Shown here one piece after another: positions 36,076 through 47,487 of a DNA stretch of 64,000 nt (the stretch's first letter is position 1; each line of letters starts with the position of its first letter). Below the pieces are notes generated by a model. It worked only from the letters and a program-made list of their open reading frames with translations. It was not told the origin of the DNA and made no database searches. Source of the DNA: Prauserella aidingensis (GTDB lineage: Bacteria; Actinomycetota; Actinomycetes; Mycobacteriales; Pseudonocardiaceae); NCBI RefSeq assembly GCF_024171865.1, contig NZ_JAMTCN010000007.1, positions 62,001 to 126,000 on the forward strand, given 5' to 3'. Both the position numbers and the translations under genes were made by a program.

Positions 36076-36138
36076 GCGGGCCGCGAGCGGGTACGCCGGT
36101 GACGAACCGGCGCGAGGGGGTTCGTAGACTTACCGGCT

Positions 36139-38820
<2,682 letters not shown>

Positions 38821-38839
38821 CCGCAGGTGCCGTTCCCGC

Positions 38840-38880
38840 CGTGGCCCGCGACTCCGCGTCGAGTGGAGGAGCGGGCCACG
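38840..38880. terminator. Bidirectional terminator after valS
   Basis: CGTGGCCCGC (38840-38849) pairs with GCGGGCCACG (38871-38880), with an inner CTCC/GGAG pair. It lies 20 bases past the valS stop and before the end of the convergent SGNH-hydrolase gene. Confidence 0.65.
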
Positions 38881-38919
38881 CCCGTGTCGGCGGCGAGGCG
38901 GCCCGGCGTGGTCGCCGCG

Positions 38920-39927
38920 TCAGCGTGTTGGTGCAGGTGCCGCGTCGAGGGTGCGGCGGAGCTGGGTGGCGACGCCGTACATCCCGGCGGCGTTCGGGTG
39001 ATACGACATGGCGACCAGGGGATTGGTGTCCTTGCCCTGGATCCACGCCTGCAGGCCGGCGCACGCGTCGTGACCGTAGGACGCCGGATACATGTCCACA
39101 AAGGATGCACCGTGGTGCTCGGCCGCCGTGCGGAGCGCGTCGTTGAGCGACGATTCGATGTCGTCGGCCCAGGCGAGGTCTCCGTCGGCGAACGGCAGGA
39201 CGTCCGGGCAGGTGACTCCCGTGCCGGGTGCGGGCGTGATGCGGGGATATCCGACGACAAGGACCGTGGCCTGCGGTGAACGGACCGCGATCTCGTCGAG
39301 CACCGCTCCGGCGCGCTGCCCGGTGCGGGCGACCGCTTCGGCGAGGGTGTCGGTGCCGTCGTCCGTGAAGTGATCCCGGCAGGGGCTGCCGGACGGATCC
39401 TCGGCGCGCAGCCCGGGACAGGTGCCGATGATGCTGCCGAAGACGTTCTCGTCGTTGCCGCCGATGCCGAGCGTGACGAGGTCCGTGCCGGGTCGTAGGG
39501 CGTCGAGCTGGGGCGGGTTGGTGCCGAGCGGGGTGCGTTGGGGCTCGGTCATGTGGTCGGTGGTCGCGCCGCCGCAGCTGACGTCGCGGAACGAGCCGAT
39601 ACGGAGCTGGGCGGCGAGCATCGTCGGGTAGTTCGCCGTGGAGCGGGCGCAGCCGAGCGGTGCGGTGGGCTTGGGCAGCGGGATCAGCGGTCCCGAGGTG
39701 TACGAGTCGCCGAGCGCGACGTAGCGGTCGAACCGCGGTGGTCCGGATGCCGCCGCCGACGGGGCGACCGCGAGCGCCGACGCGAGGCACAGCAGCAGTG
39801 CGCCGAACGTCGCCGCCAGTCGTCTCGTCCGGCGCGTGGCCGACGGGACGGGCGGTGCGGTGTGGCCGCGCCGCGGTGGTGTGTGGAACTCGGTGTGGTC
39901 GGTGTGGTCGGCCCGCGATGTCCGCAT
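38920..39927 (-). CDS. Secreted SGNH/GDSL-family esterase
   Basis: 335 residues. The long basic N-terminus and signal peptide (LAATFGALLLCLASALAVAPSAAA) are followed by an SGNH domain. Block I is YVALGDSYTSGP (Ser), the Gly is in DVSCGGATTDH, block III is TLGIGGNDENVF (Asn) and block V is MSYHPNAAGMYG (His). Paired cysteines suggest disulfides as in Streptomyces lipase-like enzymes. Upstream 39928-40072 is short noncoding DNA. Confidence 0.9.
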   Translation of the reverse strand: MRTSRADHTDHTEFHTPPRRGHTAPPVPSATRRTRRLAATFGALLLCLASALAVAPSAAASGPPRFDRYVALGDSYTSGPLIPLPKPTAPLGCARSTANYPTMLAAQLRIGSFRDVSCGGATTDHMTEPQRTPLGTNPPQLDALRPGTDLVTLGIGGNDENVFGSIIGTCPGLRAEDPSGSPCRDHFTDDGTDTLAEAVARTGQRAGAVLDEIAVRSPQATVLVVGYPRITPAPGTGVTCPDVLPFADGDLAWADDIESSLNDALRTAAEHHGASFVDMYPASYGHDACAGLQAWIQGKDTNPLVAMSYHPNAAGMYGVATQLRRTLDAAPAPTR

Positions 39928-40072
39928 GCGTCCCCGATCGCCGTCGGACAGGTCTGTTATGTCCTATCCGTTCGCGAACGGCGGTGGCCAGACGGCGAAC
40001 GTGTAGACGTGATCGCCCGACCCGAGGACGCGGCGATCACCACCTGTGATCGCCGGAGCGGGCAATGCTCCG

Positions 40073-40648
40073 TCACGCCTGGTCGGGGCCGTCACACTGC
40101 GTGGCCGTCGATCCCCATTCGGGTGTGGTGAGCCCGTGTCCGCCTGCGTAGGCGGCGACGTCCGGTTGCCGCCACCCCTCCAGTAGCGCGGAGTCGACGC
40201 GGTACACCTCGACGCCGATCGGGTGGCACACATCGATCGGGTCACGGGCGTTCGGACCCCACAGCGGTACGGACAGGTCACCGCCGGGACACGTCGAGAG
40301 CGCGCACAGCAGGTCCTGTTCGGCGAAGAACTCGAAGTGGTCGCCGGGACGGGCGGGGCAGGCCTTCATGACGTAACGGTCGTCGGCGGTCAACCTGGTG
40401 CACTGGAACACGTTGAGCACGTCGTGGACGTCGAACTCGGTCAGCCCGTACGGCGCGACGGCGCGGACGCGGTTCGAATGACAGTGGTAGTCGAAGTCCT
40501 CGCCGGTGAGCATGCGGTTGACGTACGGATCGCAGCGGGTGCCGAGCAGGTCGTGCACCCGGCCGCCGTCGGAGTCGGGCCCGCGGTCGCCGAGCGTGTC
40601 GGACGTGACGGTCAGTAGCGGCCGCAGGTAGGGCAGCATCGACCACAA
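40073..40648 (-). CDS. DUF1989 (urea-carboxylase-associated) protein, 5' shortened
   Basis: 191 residues from a TTG start at 40648 (ATG 40639 is the alternative). The family core is strong: LLGTRCDPYVNRMLTGEDFD, YHCHSNRVRAVAPYGLTEFDVHDVLNVF, KACPARPGDHFEFFAEQDLLCALSTCPGGDLS, with many Cys/His likely binding metal. Family members usually have roughly 80-100 more N-terminal residues. Here the frame upstream (RPRQLQRAHVSTFDRLWSM...) reaches a TGA eight codons before QLQ, and that DNA abuts the LysR gene. It may be a 5'-truncated remnant or a short variant. Confidence 0.65.
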   Translation of the reverse strand: MWSMLPYLRPLLTVTSDTLGDRGPDSDGGRVHDLLGTRCDPYVNRMLTGEDFDYHCHSNRVRAVAPYGLTEFDVHDVLNVFQCTRLTADDRYVMKACPARPGDHFEFFAEQDLLCALSTCPGGDLSVPLWGPNARDPIDVCHPIGVEVYRVDSALLEGWRQPDVAAYAGGHGLTTPEWGSTATQCDGPDQA

Positions 40649-40707
40649 TCGGTCGAACGTCGAGACGTGCGCCCGTTGCAGCTGCCGGGGCCGTCACCGC
40701 GCGGTCG

Positions 40708-41733
40708 TCAGGGTATGGGTTCGGTGTCCGCCCGGCGTTCGTCGGCGGCCGCGTCGGCGCGGATGGCCCGGATCGACGCGGGTACCACCTCCCTGGCCCG
40801 CTCGGCCACGGTACGGATGCGGCCGGTGAGCCGCCCCGTGTTGAGCCACGACAGCACCACCGGAAGCGCGGGCACCTCGTCGGCGATCGGGCGGGCCACG
40901 GCCCGGCCACCGTCGTAGGTCACCGACCCGGCCGAGACCTGGTTGAGGATCGCGAACCCGTGGCCACGGGCGACCAACGCTCGTACCGCCTCGTAGTTCG
41001 TCGTGCGATAGCGGACGTCGGGTTGGATGCCGCTGTCGCGCAACAGCCGGATGAAGTAGTCGCGGCTGCCGGGCAGGTCCAGCAGCACCATCGGTTCGTT
41101 CGCGAGGTCACGCAGCGACACCCGGGGCTGCCGCGCCAGCCGGTGCGTGGGCGGCAACAGCACGTACGGCGGTGCGTCGGCCACGACCTCGTGGTCGATG
41201 TCCTCCGACAGCAGCAGGTCGTAACCGATCGCGAGATCCACCGAGCCGTCGCACAGTGCCGCTCCGACGCCGCTCGGCTCGGACTCCGTGACGACCACAT
41301 CGAGATCCGGGTAGCGGCCGCGCAGGTCGGTCAACAGGGAGGGCAGGACGAACGGCATGAGCGTCACCATCATGGCGAGGCGCACGGTGCCGCGGACGGT
41401 GTCCCGGTCCCCCTGGGCGGCGGTGAGGACCTCGCCGAGGTGGTCGAGGACCGATCGCGCGTCCCGGAGGAAGTCGCGTCCGGCAGGGGTCAGGACGAGC
41501 CCCTTCGAATGCTTGCGAATGAACAACTGCGCGCCGAGTTGACGTTCCAGCGCGGCGACTGCCGACGAGACCGCCGACTGCGCGACGTGGAGGTGCAGCG
41601 ATGCCTCCGTCATGCTCAGTCGGCTCGCGGCCTCGACGAAGTAGCGCAGCTGGGTGAAGGTCACCGAGTGCGCGGGTGCGGACCCAATGGTTCCACCGGA
41701 GTCGGGTACCGGTGTGAGGTCCGCGGAGGTCAT
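40708..41733 (-). CDS. LysR-family transcriptional regulator
   Basis: 341 residues. The N-terminal winged helix-turn-helix FTQLRYFVEAASRLSMTEASLHLHVAQSAVSSAVAALERQLGAQLF is followed by a periplasmic-binding-like effector domain (about 115-320). ATG 41731-41733 overlaps the stop of the unknown gene upstream (ATGA). It lies inside the minus-strand transport/ureohydrolase operon and probably controls it and the divergent hydroxylase operon. The effector is unknown. Confidence 0.93.
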   Translation of the reverse strand: MTSADLTPVPDSGGTIGSAPAHSVTFTQLRYFVEAASRLSMTEASLHLHVAQSAVSSAVAALERQLGAQLFIRKHSKGLVLTPAGRDFLRDARSVLDHLGEVLTAAQGDRDTVRGTVRLAMMVTLMPFVLPSLLTDLRGRYPDLDVVVTESEPSGVGAALCDGSVDLAIGYDLLLSEDIDHEVVADAPPYVLLPPTHRLARQPRVSLRDLANEPMVLLDLPGSRDYFIRLLRDSGIQPDVRYRTTNYEAVRALVARGHGFAILNQVSAGSVTYDGGRAVARPIADEVPALPVVLSWLNTGRLTGRIRTVAERAREVVPASIRAIRADAAADERRADTEPIP

Positions 41734-42230
41734 GCCGGCTCCTGCGCCAGTTCGCCGGCACGTACCCGGCGGAGCAGGTCCGACACGGCGTCGACGATCG
41801 TGCCGGCCTCGGTGCGCAGCGCGGCGAGGTCGCTGTCGTACGCCGTGAGGTCGCCGAGTTTGTCCCCCAGGAAGTCCGCGGGCGCGGCGAGCCGCGCCGC
41901 CAGCCACGTCTCCGGGTCGGCCGACAGCTCCGAGTCGAAGACGCGATCACCGGGTTCGTTGTCGGCCATGTCCGGGTGATAGTGCACGCGGTCGCGGCTT
42001 CCGGGACCCGCGGCGACCGATTCCAGTATGTCGACGCGCCACACGGCCGTGTCGAGCACGATCCTGCTCGACGAATACACGGAACCGGTCTGCGGCTGCG
42101 GATCCAGGAGCCGCAGTTCGACGCGGACACCGCGCTCCGCGCCCTCCTGACCCGGGTAGGGGTCGGGGTCGACGAAGTGGATGTCCTCGGCGAGTACGGC
42201 GAGCTTGTCGAAGCAGAACGTGCGCATCAT
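41730..42230 (-). CDS. Unknown protein of the ureohydrolase operon
   Basis: 166 residues, not recognised. Soluble, acidic, no signal. The N-terminal half has a beta-rich pattern (RTFCFDKLAVLAEDIHFVDPDPYPGQ, GVRVELRLLDPQP, RIVLDTAVWRVDILES) and a histidine/acidic stretch RVHYHPDMADNEPGD. The C-terminal half is helical. It overlaps the ureohydrolase by four bases and LysR by three, so it is translationally coupled to both. A small accessory or ligand-binding role in the same pathway is inferred from position only. Confidence 0.65.
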   Translation of the reverse strand: MMRTFCFDKLAVLAEDIHFVDPDPYPGQEGAERGVRVELRLLDPQPQTGSVYSSSRIVLDTAVWRVDILESVAAGPGSRDRVHYHPDMADNEPGDRVFDSELSADPETWLAARLAAPADFLGDKLGDLTAYDSDLAALRTEAGTIVDAVSDLLRRVRAGELAQEPA

Positions 42231-43234
42231 GGTGAACCTCCTGGGGGTGTGCGTGCCGGGTCTTCGGGAGGTGACGGTGCCTGGGACGTCCGACCTCGTG
42301 CCAGTAGCGCGACGAGGTCGAACACGACGGTGGCGGCGGTGAGCGAGGTGATCTCGGCGTGGTCGTAGGCGGGTGCGACCTCGACGACGTCGGCCCCGAC
42401 GAGGTTCAGGCCGGTGAGCGACCGCAGCAGGGCGAGCAGTTCGCGGCTCTGTAACCCGCCGACCTCGGGTGTTCCTGTTCCGGGTGCGAACGCCGGGTCG
42501 AGCACGTCGATGTCGATCGACAGGTACACCGGCGCATCGCCGACGCGGTCGCGGATCTTCCGCGCGGCCGCCTCCACGCCGATGACGTCGAGTTCGGCAG
42601 CCCGGATGGTGCGGAACCCGAACGACTCGTCCGCGCGCAGGTCGGACATGTCGTAGATCGGCCCGCGAATGCCCGCGTGCAGGCACTTCTCCTCGAGCAG
42701 CAGGCCCTCCTCGAACGCCCGCCGGAACGGGGTGCCGTGGGTGTGCGGCGCACCGAAATAGGTGTCCCACGTGTCGAGATGGGCGTCGAAGTGCACCAGC
42801 GCCACGGGACCGTGCCTGCGGGCGACCGACCGCAGCAGCGGGAGCGCGACGGTGTGGTCTCCCCCGATCGTGACGAGCGCTCGCCCGTCACCGGAGACCG
42901 CGTCGGCGTGCCTGCCGATCTCGCCGAGTGCCGCGTCGATGGAGAACGGGTTCGCCGCTACGTCCCCGGCGTCGACGACCTGAGTGGTTCGAAAGGGGGC
43001 CACGTCCAGTTCGACGTGGTAGGCGGGCCGCAGATGCCGTGATGCCTGGCGGACCGCCATGGGCCCGAAACGCGCTCCGGGCCGGTACGACGTGCCGCCG
43101 TCGAACGGAACTCCCAGGACGGCGACGTCGTAGTCGGGTACCGCATCGATCGTGGGCAGGCGGGCGAACGTGGCCGCCCCGGCGAACCGCGGCACCTCGG
43201 TGCCGCTCACCGGCTGTACGGGATCGGTTGTCAC
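42227..43234 (-). CDS. Agmatinase-family ureohydrolase
   Basis: 335 residues. Binuclear-manganese (or nickel) ureohydrolase fold that cleaves guanidino groups to urea. Metal ligands are in GGDHTVALP, HFDAHLDTWD and SIDIDVLDPAFAPGTGTPE, and VLGVPFDGGTSYRPGARFGP is the family N-terminus. The substrate cannot be fixed by eye: agmatine, guanidinobutyrate, guanidinopropionate, guanidine and others use this fold. It lies directly behind a polar amino-acid ABC transporter, so an imported guanidino compound is likely. Confidence 0.9.
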   Translation of the reverse strand: MTTDPVQPVSGTEVPRFAGAATFARLPTIDAVPDYDVAVLGVPFDGGTSYRPGARFGPMAVRQASRHLRPAYHVELDVAPFRTTQVVDAGDVAANPFSIDAALGEIGRHADAVSGDGRALVTIGGDHTVALPLLRSVARRHGPVALVHFDAHLDTWDTYFGAPHTHGTPFRRAFEEGLLLEEKCLHAGIRGPIYDMSDLRADESFGFRTIRAAELDVIGVEAAARKIRDRVGDAPVYLSIDIDVLDPAFAPGTGTPEVGGLQSRELLALLRSLTGLNLVGADVVEVAPAYDHAEITSLTAATVVFDLVALLARGRTSQAPSPPEDPARTPPGGSP

Positions 43235-44775
43235 GAGCGCACCTCCTCGGCCGCCGGACCGGTGTGGTCGACCTGCTGCAGGAAGCGCGCCACCCGCGGG
43301 GTGGCGCCCGTTCCGAGCACCTCGTCCGGCGGTCCCTGGGCGACGACACGGCCGTCCTCCATGAACACGACCCAGTCGGCCACGTCCCGGGCAAGGCGCA
43401 TTTCGTGGGTCACGACGACCATCGTGCGGCCCTCGTCGGCCAGGTCGGCGATCGTGCCGAGCACCTCGCCCACGAGTTCCGGGTCGAGCGCCGAGGTGGG
43501 CTCGTCGAACAGCAGCACCTTAGGGTTCATCGCGATGGCCCGCGCGATCGCGACACGCTGCTGCTGCCCGCCCGACAGCTGGTGGGGGTACTTGTCGGCG
43601 TGCTCGCGCAGTCCGACCCGCTCGAGCAGGTCCAGCGCGCCGGCACGGTCGACGGCGTCGGGCAGCCGCAACGCCGTCGGTGCCAGGAGCACGTTCTCGA
43701 CGGCGGTCCGGTGGGGGAACAGGTTGAACCGTTGGAACACCATCCCCACCTCGCGCCGTTGCCGCGACACCTCGGCGTCCGGCAGCTCACGCGGGGTGCC
43801 GTCGTCGTCGAGCTTGTAGCCCATGAGGGCGCCGTTGATCTCCACCCGGCCCGCATCGACGGACTCCAGGTGGTTGAGTGTCCGCAGCAGCGTCGTCTTG
43901 CCCGACCCCGACGGTCCGATGACGACCACGACCTCGCCTTCGTGCACGTCGAGATCCACATCGGACAGCACGGTGTTGTCGCCGAACGACTTGTCGACAT
44001 CCTCGACCCGCACGACGGGGCTGCCGGTGTGCTCCCGGCGCGGCCGCGCCACGCGCACCGGGCGGTCGGTGCGGTCGGTGGCCGCGACGGCGGCGGTCTT
44101 CCGCCGCGTGACGTCGAGCCGATTCTCGATGAGCCTGCGCACGACGTCGAAGAAGCTCACGATGAGCACGTAGTAGAAGGCCACGATCAGCATCGTCTCG
44201 AGCACTTTGAAGTTGTCGGTGTACAGCCGCTGGCCGACGAGCAGGATTTCCGTCAGCGAGATGGTCGACACCAGCGAGGAGAGCTTGATGATCGTCGTCA
44301 GCTCGTTGCCCAGCGACGGGATCGCCACCCGGAACGCCTGCGGCAGCACGACGAGTCGCTGTGCGGTCAGGTACCGCAGCCCCAGCGCCTGCGCGGCCTC
44401 CCGCTGGTCGGGCCGCACCGACAGCAGTCCGCCCCGGTGGATCTCCGCCATGTAGGCGCCTTCGCTGAGCACCAGCGAGATCAGGCCGACGACGAAGGCC
44501 GAGCTGAGCACGTCGGCCAACCCGGGGAACATCTGCGGCAGGTTGTAGACGAACACCAACAGCACGAGGAGCGGAAGGCTGCGGAACAGCCAGACGTATC
44601 CCGCTGCGAGCCAGCGCACCGGTGCGACCCGGGACTCCTTCATGAAGGCGGCGACGATGCCGACGACGTTGCCGAGTAGCCACGACGACAGGCTCAGTGC
44701 CACGACGACGAGACACGCGGTCCAGAAGTCACCGAACGACAGCAGGCTCAGCGCGTAGTTCCAGTCGAAACTCAT
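43231..44775 (-). CDS. Amino-acid ABC transporter, fused permease and ATPase
   Basis: 514 residues. An N-terminal HisM/GlnP-type permease (about 1-225, with the EAA loop near EAAQALGLRYLTAQRLVVLPQAFRVAIPSLGN) is joined by a basic linker to a complete ATPase domain (about 255-505). Walker A is GPSGSGKTTLL, signature is LSGGQQQRVAIARAI, Walker B is VLLFDEPTSALDPE. These are usually separate genes. The fusion is in one uninterrupted frame. The binding protein gene lies 9 bp upstream and the ureohydrolase overlaps downstream. Confidence 0.93.
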   Translation of the reverse strand: MSFDWNYALSLLSFGDFWTACLVVVALSLSSWLLGNVVGIVAAFMKESRVAPVRWLAAGYVWLFRSLPLLVLLVFVYNLPQMFPGLADVLSSAFVVGLISLVLSEGAYMAEIHRGGLLSVRPDQREAAQALGLRYLTAQRLVVLPQAFRVAIPSLGNELTTIIKLSSLVSTISLTEILLVGQRLYTDNFKVLETMLIVAFYYVLIVSFFDVVRRLIENRLDVTRRKTAAVAATDRTDRPVRVARPRREHTGSPVVRVEDVDKSFGDNTVLSDVDLDVHEGEVVVVIGPSGSGKTTLLRTLNHLESVDAGRVEINGALMGYKLDDDGTPRELPDAEVSRQRREVGMVFQRFNLFPHRTAVENVLLAPTALRLPDAVDRAGALDLLERVGLREHADKYPHQLSGGQQQRVAIARAIAMNPKVLLFDEPTSALDPELVGEVLGTIADLADEGRTMVVVTHEMRLARDVADWVVFMEDGRVVAQGPPDEVLGTGATPRVARFLQQVDHTGPAAEEVRS

Positions 44776-44784
44776 GCGGGCGCC

Positions 44785-45639
44785 TCAGCTGTTCTTCGAC
44801 TCTTCGAGTACCTGGTCGTCGACCGGTTCGAGGTTGTAGGACTCGAGCAGCCGGTCATAGGTCCCGTCCTCCTTCATGTCCGCGATGGCCTGCTCGATGG
44901 ACGAGCGCAGCTCGTCGTTGCCCTTGTTGACGGCCAGGCCCACCGCCGTCGGCCAGAGCAACTCGTCGTTGAGGAGTTTCAACTCACCGTCGGAGCTCTC
45001 GACGACCTCGGCGGCCACCGCGGCGTCGGTGACCGTGGCCTGGACCTGGCCCGCCTGCATCGCCGACGTGGCCTCGGGGTCGGTCGGGTACTCGCGGGCG
45101 TCGACGGTGCTCTCGCCCGCGTCCTCGCACAGCGCCGGGATCTTCTCCGCGGCGGCGTCGTGGTGCACGCTGCCGGTCAGGGCGCCCACCTTTTCTCCGC
45201 ACAGGTCGGTGATCTCGCCGGCATCGGAATCGCCGGGGACGATGATCGACGAGCCGGTCTGGAAGTAGGGCACCATGTCCACCTGCTCGAGGCGCTCGGC
45301 GGAGAAGTAGAGCGCCGACGCCACCATGTCGTAGCGGTTCCCCTTGAGCCCCTGGATGATCTGCGCGAACCGCACGTCCTGGTAGTCCGGGGTCCTGTCC
45401 ATCTTCTCGGCCATCGCATCCACGAACTCGACGTCGAATCCCGCAGGCTGGCCGTTCTCCCGCTTGTCGTACGGCGGGTAGGTCAGGTCGATGCCGACGG
45501 ACAGTTCGTCACCCGAGCCCGCGTCGGATCCGCTGCAGGCGGCGGTGGCCAGGAGAAGTGCCCCTGCGGAGAGGGCGGCGAGTCTGCGGCCCCGGCGGGA
45601 GCCTCGGCGGGGAACGGGGGATGCGGGGGAGTGGGTCAT
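44785..45639 (-). CDS. Amino-acid ABC transporter substrate-binding lipoprotein
   Basis: 284 residues, family 3 solute-binding protein. The signal peptide ends LLLATAAC-SGSD (lipid-modified Cys). The mature part starts LSVGIDLTYPPYDKRENGQPAGFDVEFVDAMAEKM and contains QIIQGLKGNRYDMVAS. ATG 45637-45639 is chosen as it begins the signal sequence. The missing Arg of the usual amino-acid carboxylate site (an Ala-Leu-Tyr-Phe stretch follows MVAS) may mean an unusual ligand. First gene of the minus-strand operon. Confidence 0.9.
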   Translation of the reverse strand: MTHSPASPVPRRGSRRGRRLAALSAGALLLATAACSGSDAGSGDELSVGIDLTYPPYDKRENGQPAGFDVEFVDAMAEKMDRTPDYQDVRFAQIIQGLKGNRYDMVASALYFSAERLEQVDMVPYFQTGSSIIVPGDSDAGEITDLCGEKVGALTGSVHHDAAAEKIPALCEDAGESTVDAREYPTDPEATSAMQAGQVQATVTDAAVAAEVVESSDGELKLLNDELLWPTAVGLAVNKGNDELRSSIEQAIADMKEDGTYDRLLESYNLEPVDDQVLEESKNS

Positions 45640-46017
45640 CGCGGTTTCCCTTCGTGCGAGCCGACGTTCGACGTCGTCCGGGTGAGCGGAGCGGGGGAAG
45701 ATGCGTCCGAGGTTATGCGCGCATCGAAGGCATGAATAAGCGTCGAACATCGATGGACTGCATCGCCCGAGCTGATGAAACACCGGCGAAATGTGCTGTG
45801 TGCGCCGTCGTATCGTGTGCGTGTCCCGACGGTGGTCCGACCGACGGTCGTGCGACGGCGGTGTTGCGCCGGTATTGCGGTGTCGAATTCATCTCATTCG
45901 GTGATGTCAACGATCGGAACTCCGTGTTTTACAGATTCGCGGCAGCCGCCGAATGCTGGTGGTCGTACCGGCCCGTCACGGCAACAGGCCGAGCCCACTT
46001 GCGAGGAGAACGTCAGC
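45640..46017. promoter_or_regulatory. Divergent control region of the two catabolic operons
   Basis: 378 bp between the binding-protein gene (minus) and the hydroxylase gene (plus), less GC-rich than its surroundings and without a credible gene. The palindrome ATGCGCGCAT at 45715-45724 sits in a TT-N12-AA dyad (45713-45728) that could be a LysR-type site. ACATCGATGG near 45748 is a second small dyad. Bidirectional promoters are expected here. Confidence 0.4.
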
Positions 46018-47487
46018 ATGATCCGTACCGGTGAGGAGTACCGCGATTCCATTCGCGACGGCCGCGAGGTCTGGATGGGCAACGAGCGTGTGCGGGACGT
46101 GACGACGCATCCGGCGTTCAAGCCGATCGTCGACGTCCGTGCCCACATCTACGACATGGCCCACGACCCCGGGACGCGCGATGTGATGACCTACCGCGAC
46201 CCCGCTGACGGCGAGACCAACTGCATCGCCAACCGGCTGCCGCGCACCCAGCAGGACTGGTGGGACAAACGTGCCGCGACCGACCTGGTGATGGACCATG
46301 CGCGTGGCGTCGTGACCCGGGTCGGCGACGAGACGATCGGCGAGATGTGGTCGCTCTACGACGGCCAGGACGTGCTCAACGAGGTGGATCCGCGGTTCGC
46401 CGAGAACATCCGCAATCATGTGCACCGGGCCGTGACCGCGGACCCGTTCCACGTGTCGGCCAACACGGATCCGAAGGGTGACCGTTCCCGCGCACCGCAG
46501 GATCAGGACCCCGACATGCTGTTGCACATCGTCCGGGAGACCGACAACGGCATCGTCGTGCGCGGAGCGAAGTACGAGACGGCGGCCGCGTACTCCAATC
46601 AGGCGTTCACGAAACCCACGATCGCCAACTGGGGAAACGACGAGATGTCCGACTACGCCGTCGGATTCATTCTCGACATGGGATCGCCGGGCCTGAAGTT
46701 CATCTGCCGCGACGGCTTCGCCGGCCGGGTACCGGAGGCCGACTATCCGCTGTCGAACCGGGTGGACGAGGTCGAGTCCATGGTGGTCTTCGACGACGTC
46801 GAGATCCCGTGGGAGAACGTGCTGTTCTACCGGCACACCCGCGCAGCGACGTACATCCGGTCCACATTGCACCGCTACAGCGCCTTCGCCTACGTACAGC
46901 GGACGTTGCGGTTCGCCGACCTGATGATCGGCGCCGCGTTGTGGAACGCCAAGCAGACCGGACTCGACAAACAGCAGGCGGTGCAGGAGAAGCTGGCGAC
47001 ACTGGCGACGTATCGCGAGACGATCAGCGCCCACCTCACGGCGTCGATCGTCGTGGCCGAGCCCAGCCCCGGCGGCCTGCTGATGCCGAACCAGTCCCTG
47101 CTCTACACGGGTCGGGTCGCCGCCCTCACCCCGTTGGCGGAGATGATGCACCTGGCGCGTGAGCTGTGCGGTGGGCAGATCTGCATCACGCCCGACGCTG
47201 CCGCGTTCGACAACCCGGCCACCGCGGGATGGCTCGACAAGTTCTACTCGATCAACGAGAACTGGGTCGCCGACGATCGACGCAAACTCCTCGCCATGGC
47301 ACGCGATCTGCTCAACAGCGACTACGCCGGTCATCGGCTGACGTTCCAGTTGTTCGCCCAGGCGCCGCCGTTCGCGCATCTCGCGGCGGTCTACCACAAC
47401 TTCGACTACGCGGGACCGCTCGACCTCGTCCGGGACGTGGCGGGCCTGTCGGACAAGGTCCTCGGGGAGAGGGGTGCGGCGGCATGA
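46018..47487 (+). CDS. 4-hydroxyphenylacetate 3-hydroxylase-family flavoprotein
   Basis: 489 residues of the HpaB/acyl-CoA-dehydrogenase-like fold, FADH2-dependent monooxygenases or related enzymes (including 4-hydroxybutyryl-CoA dehydratase-like members). Landmarks: MIRTGEEYRDSIRDGREVWMGNERV, VESMVVFDDVEIPWENVLFYRHTRA (FAD domain) and a helical C-domain with QEKLATLATYRETISAHL and AREL. GCGAGGAG precedes ATG 46018. No flavin reductase is encoded nearby. Its stop overlaps the Rid gene (ATGA), placing it in an operon with RidA, DUF1028 and M20 genes, an unusual setting for this family. Confidence 0.88.
   Translation: MIRTGEEYRDSIRDGREVWMGNERVRDVTTHPAFKPIVDVRAHIYDMAHDPGTRDVMTYRDPADGETNCIANRLPRTQQDWWDKRAATDLVMDHARGVVTRVGDETIGEMWSLYDGQDVLNEVDPRFAENIRNHVHRAVTADPFHVSANTDPKGDRSRAPQDQDPDMLLHIVRETDNGIVVRGAKYETAAAYSNQAFTKPTIANWGNDEMSDYAVGFILDMGSPGLKFICRDGFAGRVPEADYPLSNRVDEVESMVVFDDVEIPWENVLFYRHTRAATYIRSTLHRYSAFAYVQRTLRFADLMIGAALWNAKQTGLDKQQAVQEKLATLATYRETISAHLTASIVVAEPSPGGLLMPNQSLLYTGRVAALTPLAEMMHLARELCGGQICITPDAAAFDNPATAGWLDKFYSINENWVADDRRKLLAMARDLLNSDYAGHRLTFQLFAQAPPFAHLAAVYHNFDYAGPLDLVRDVAGLSDKVLGERGAAA

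Noticed and set aside
45558-46034. Small open frames in the divergent region before the hydroxylase gene
   Set aside because: They overlap the binding-protein gene or the hydroxylase start in the wrong frame and have no coding signal.
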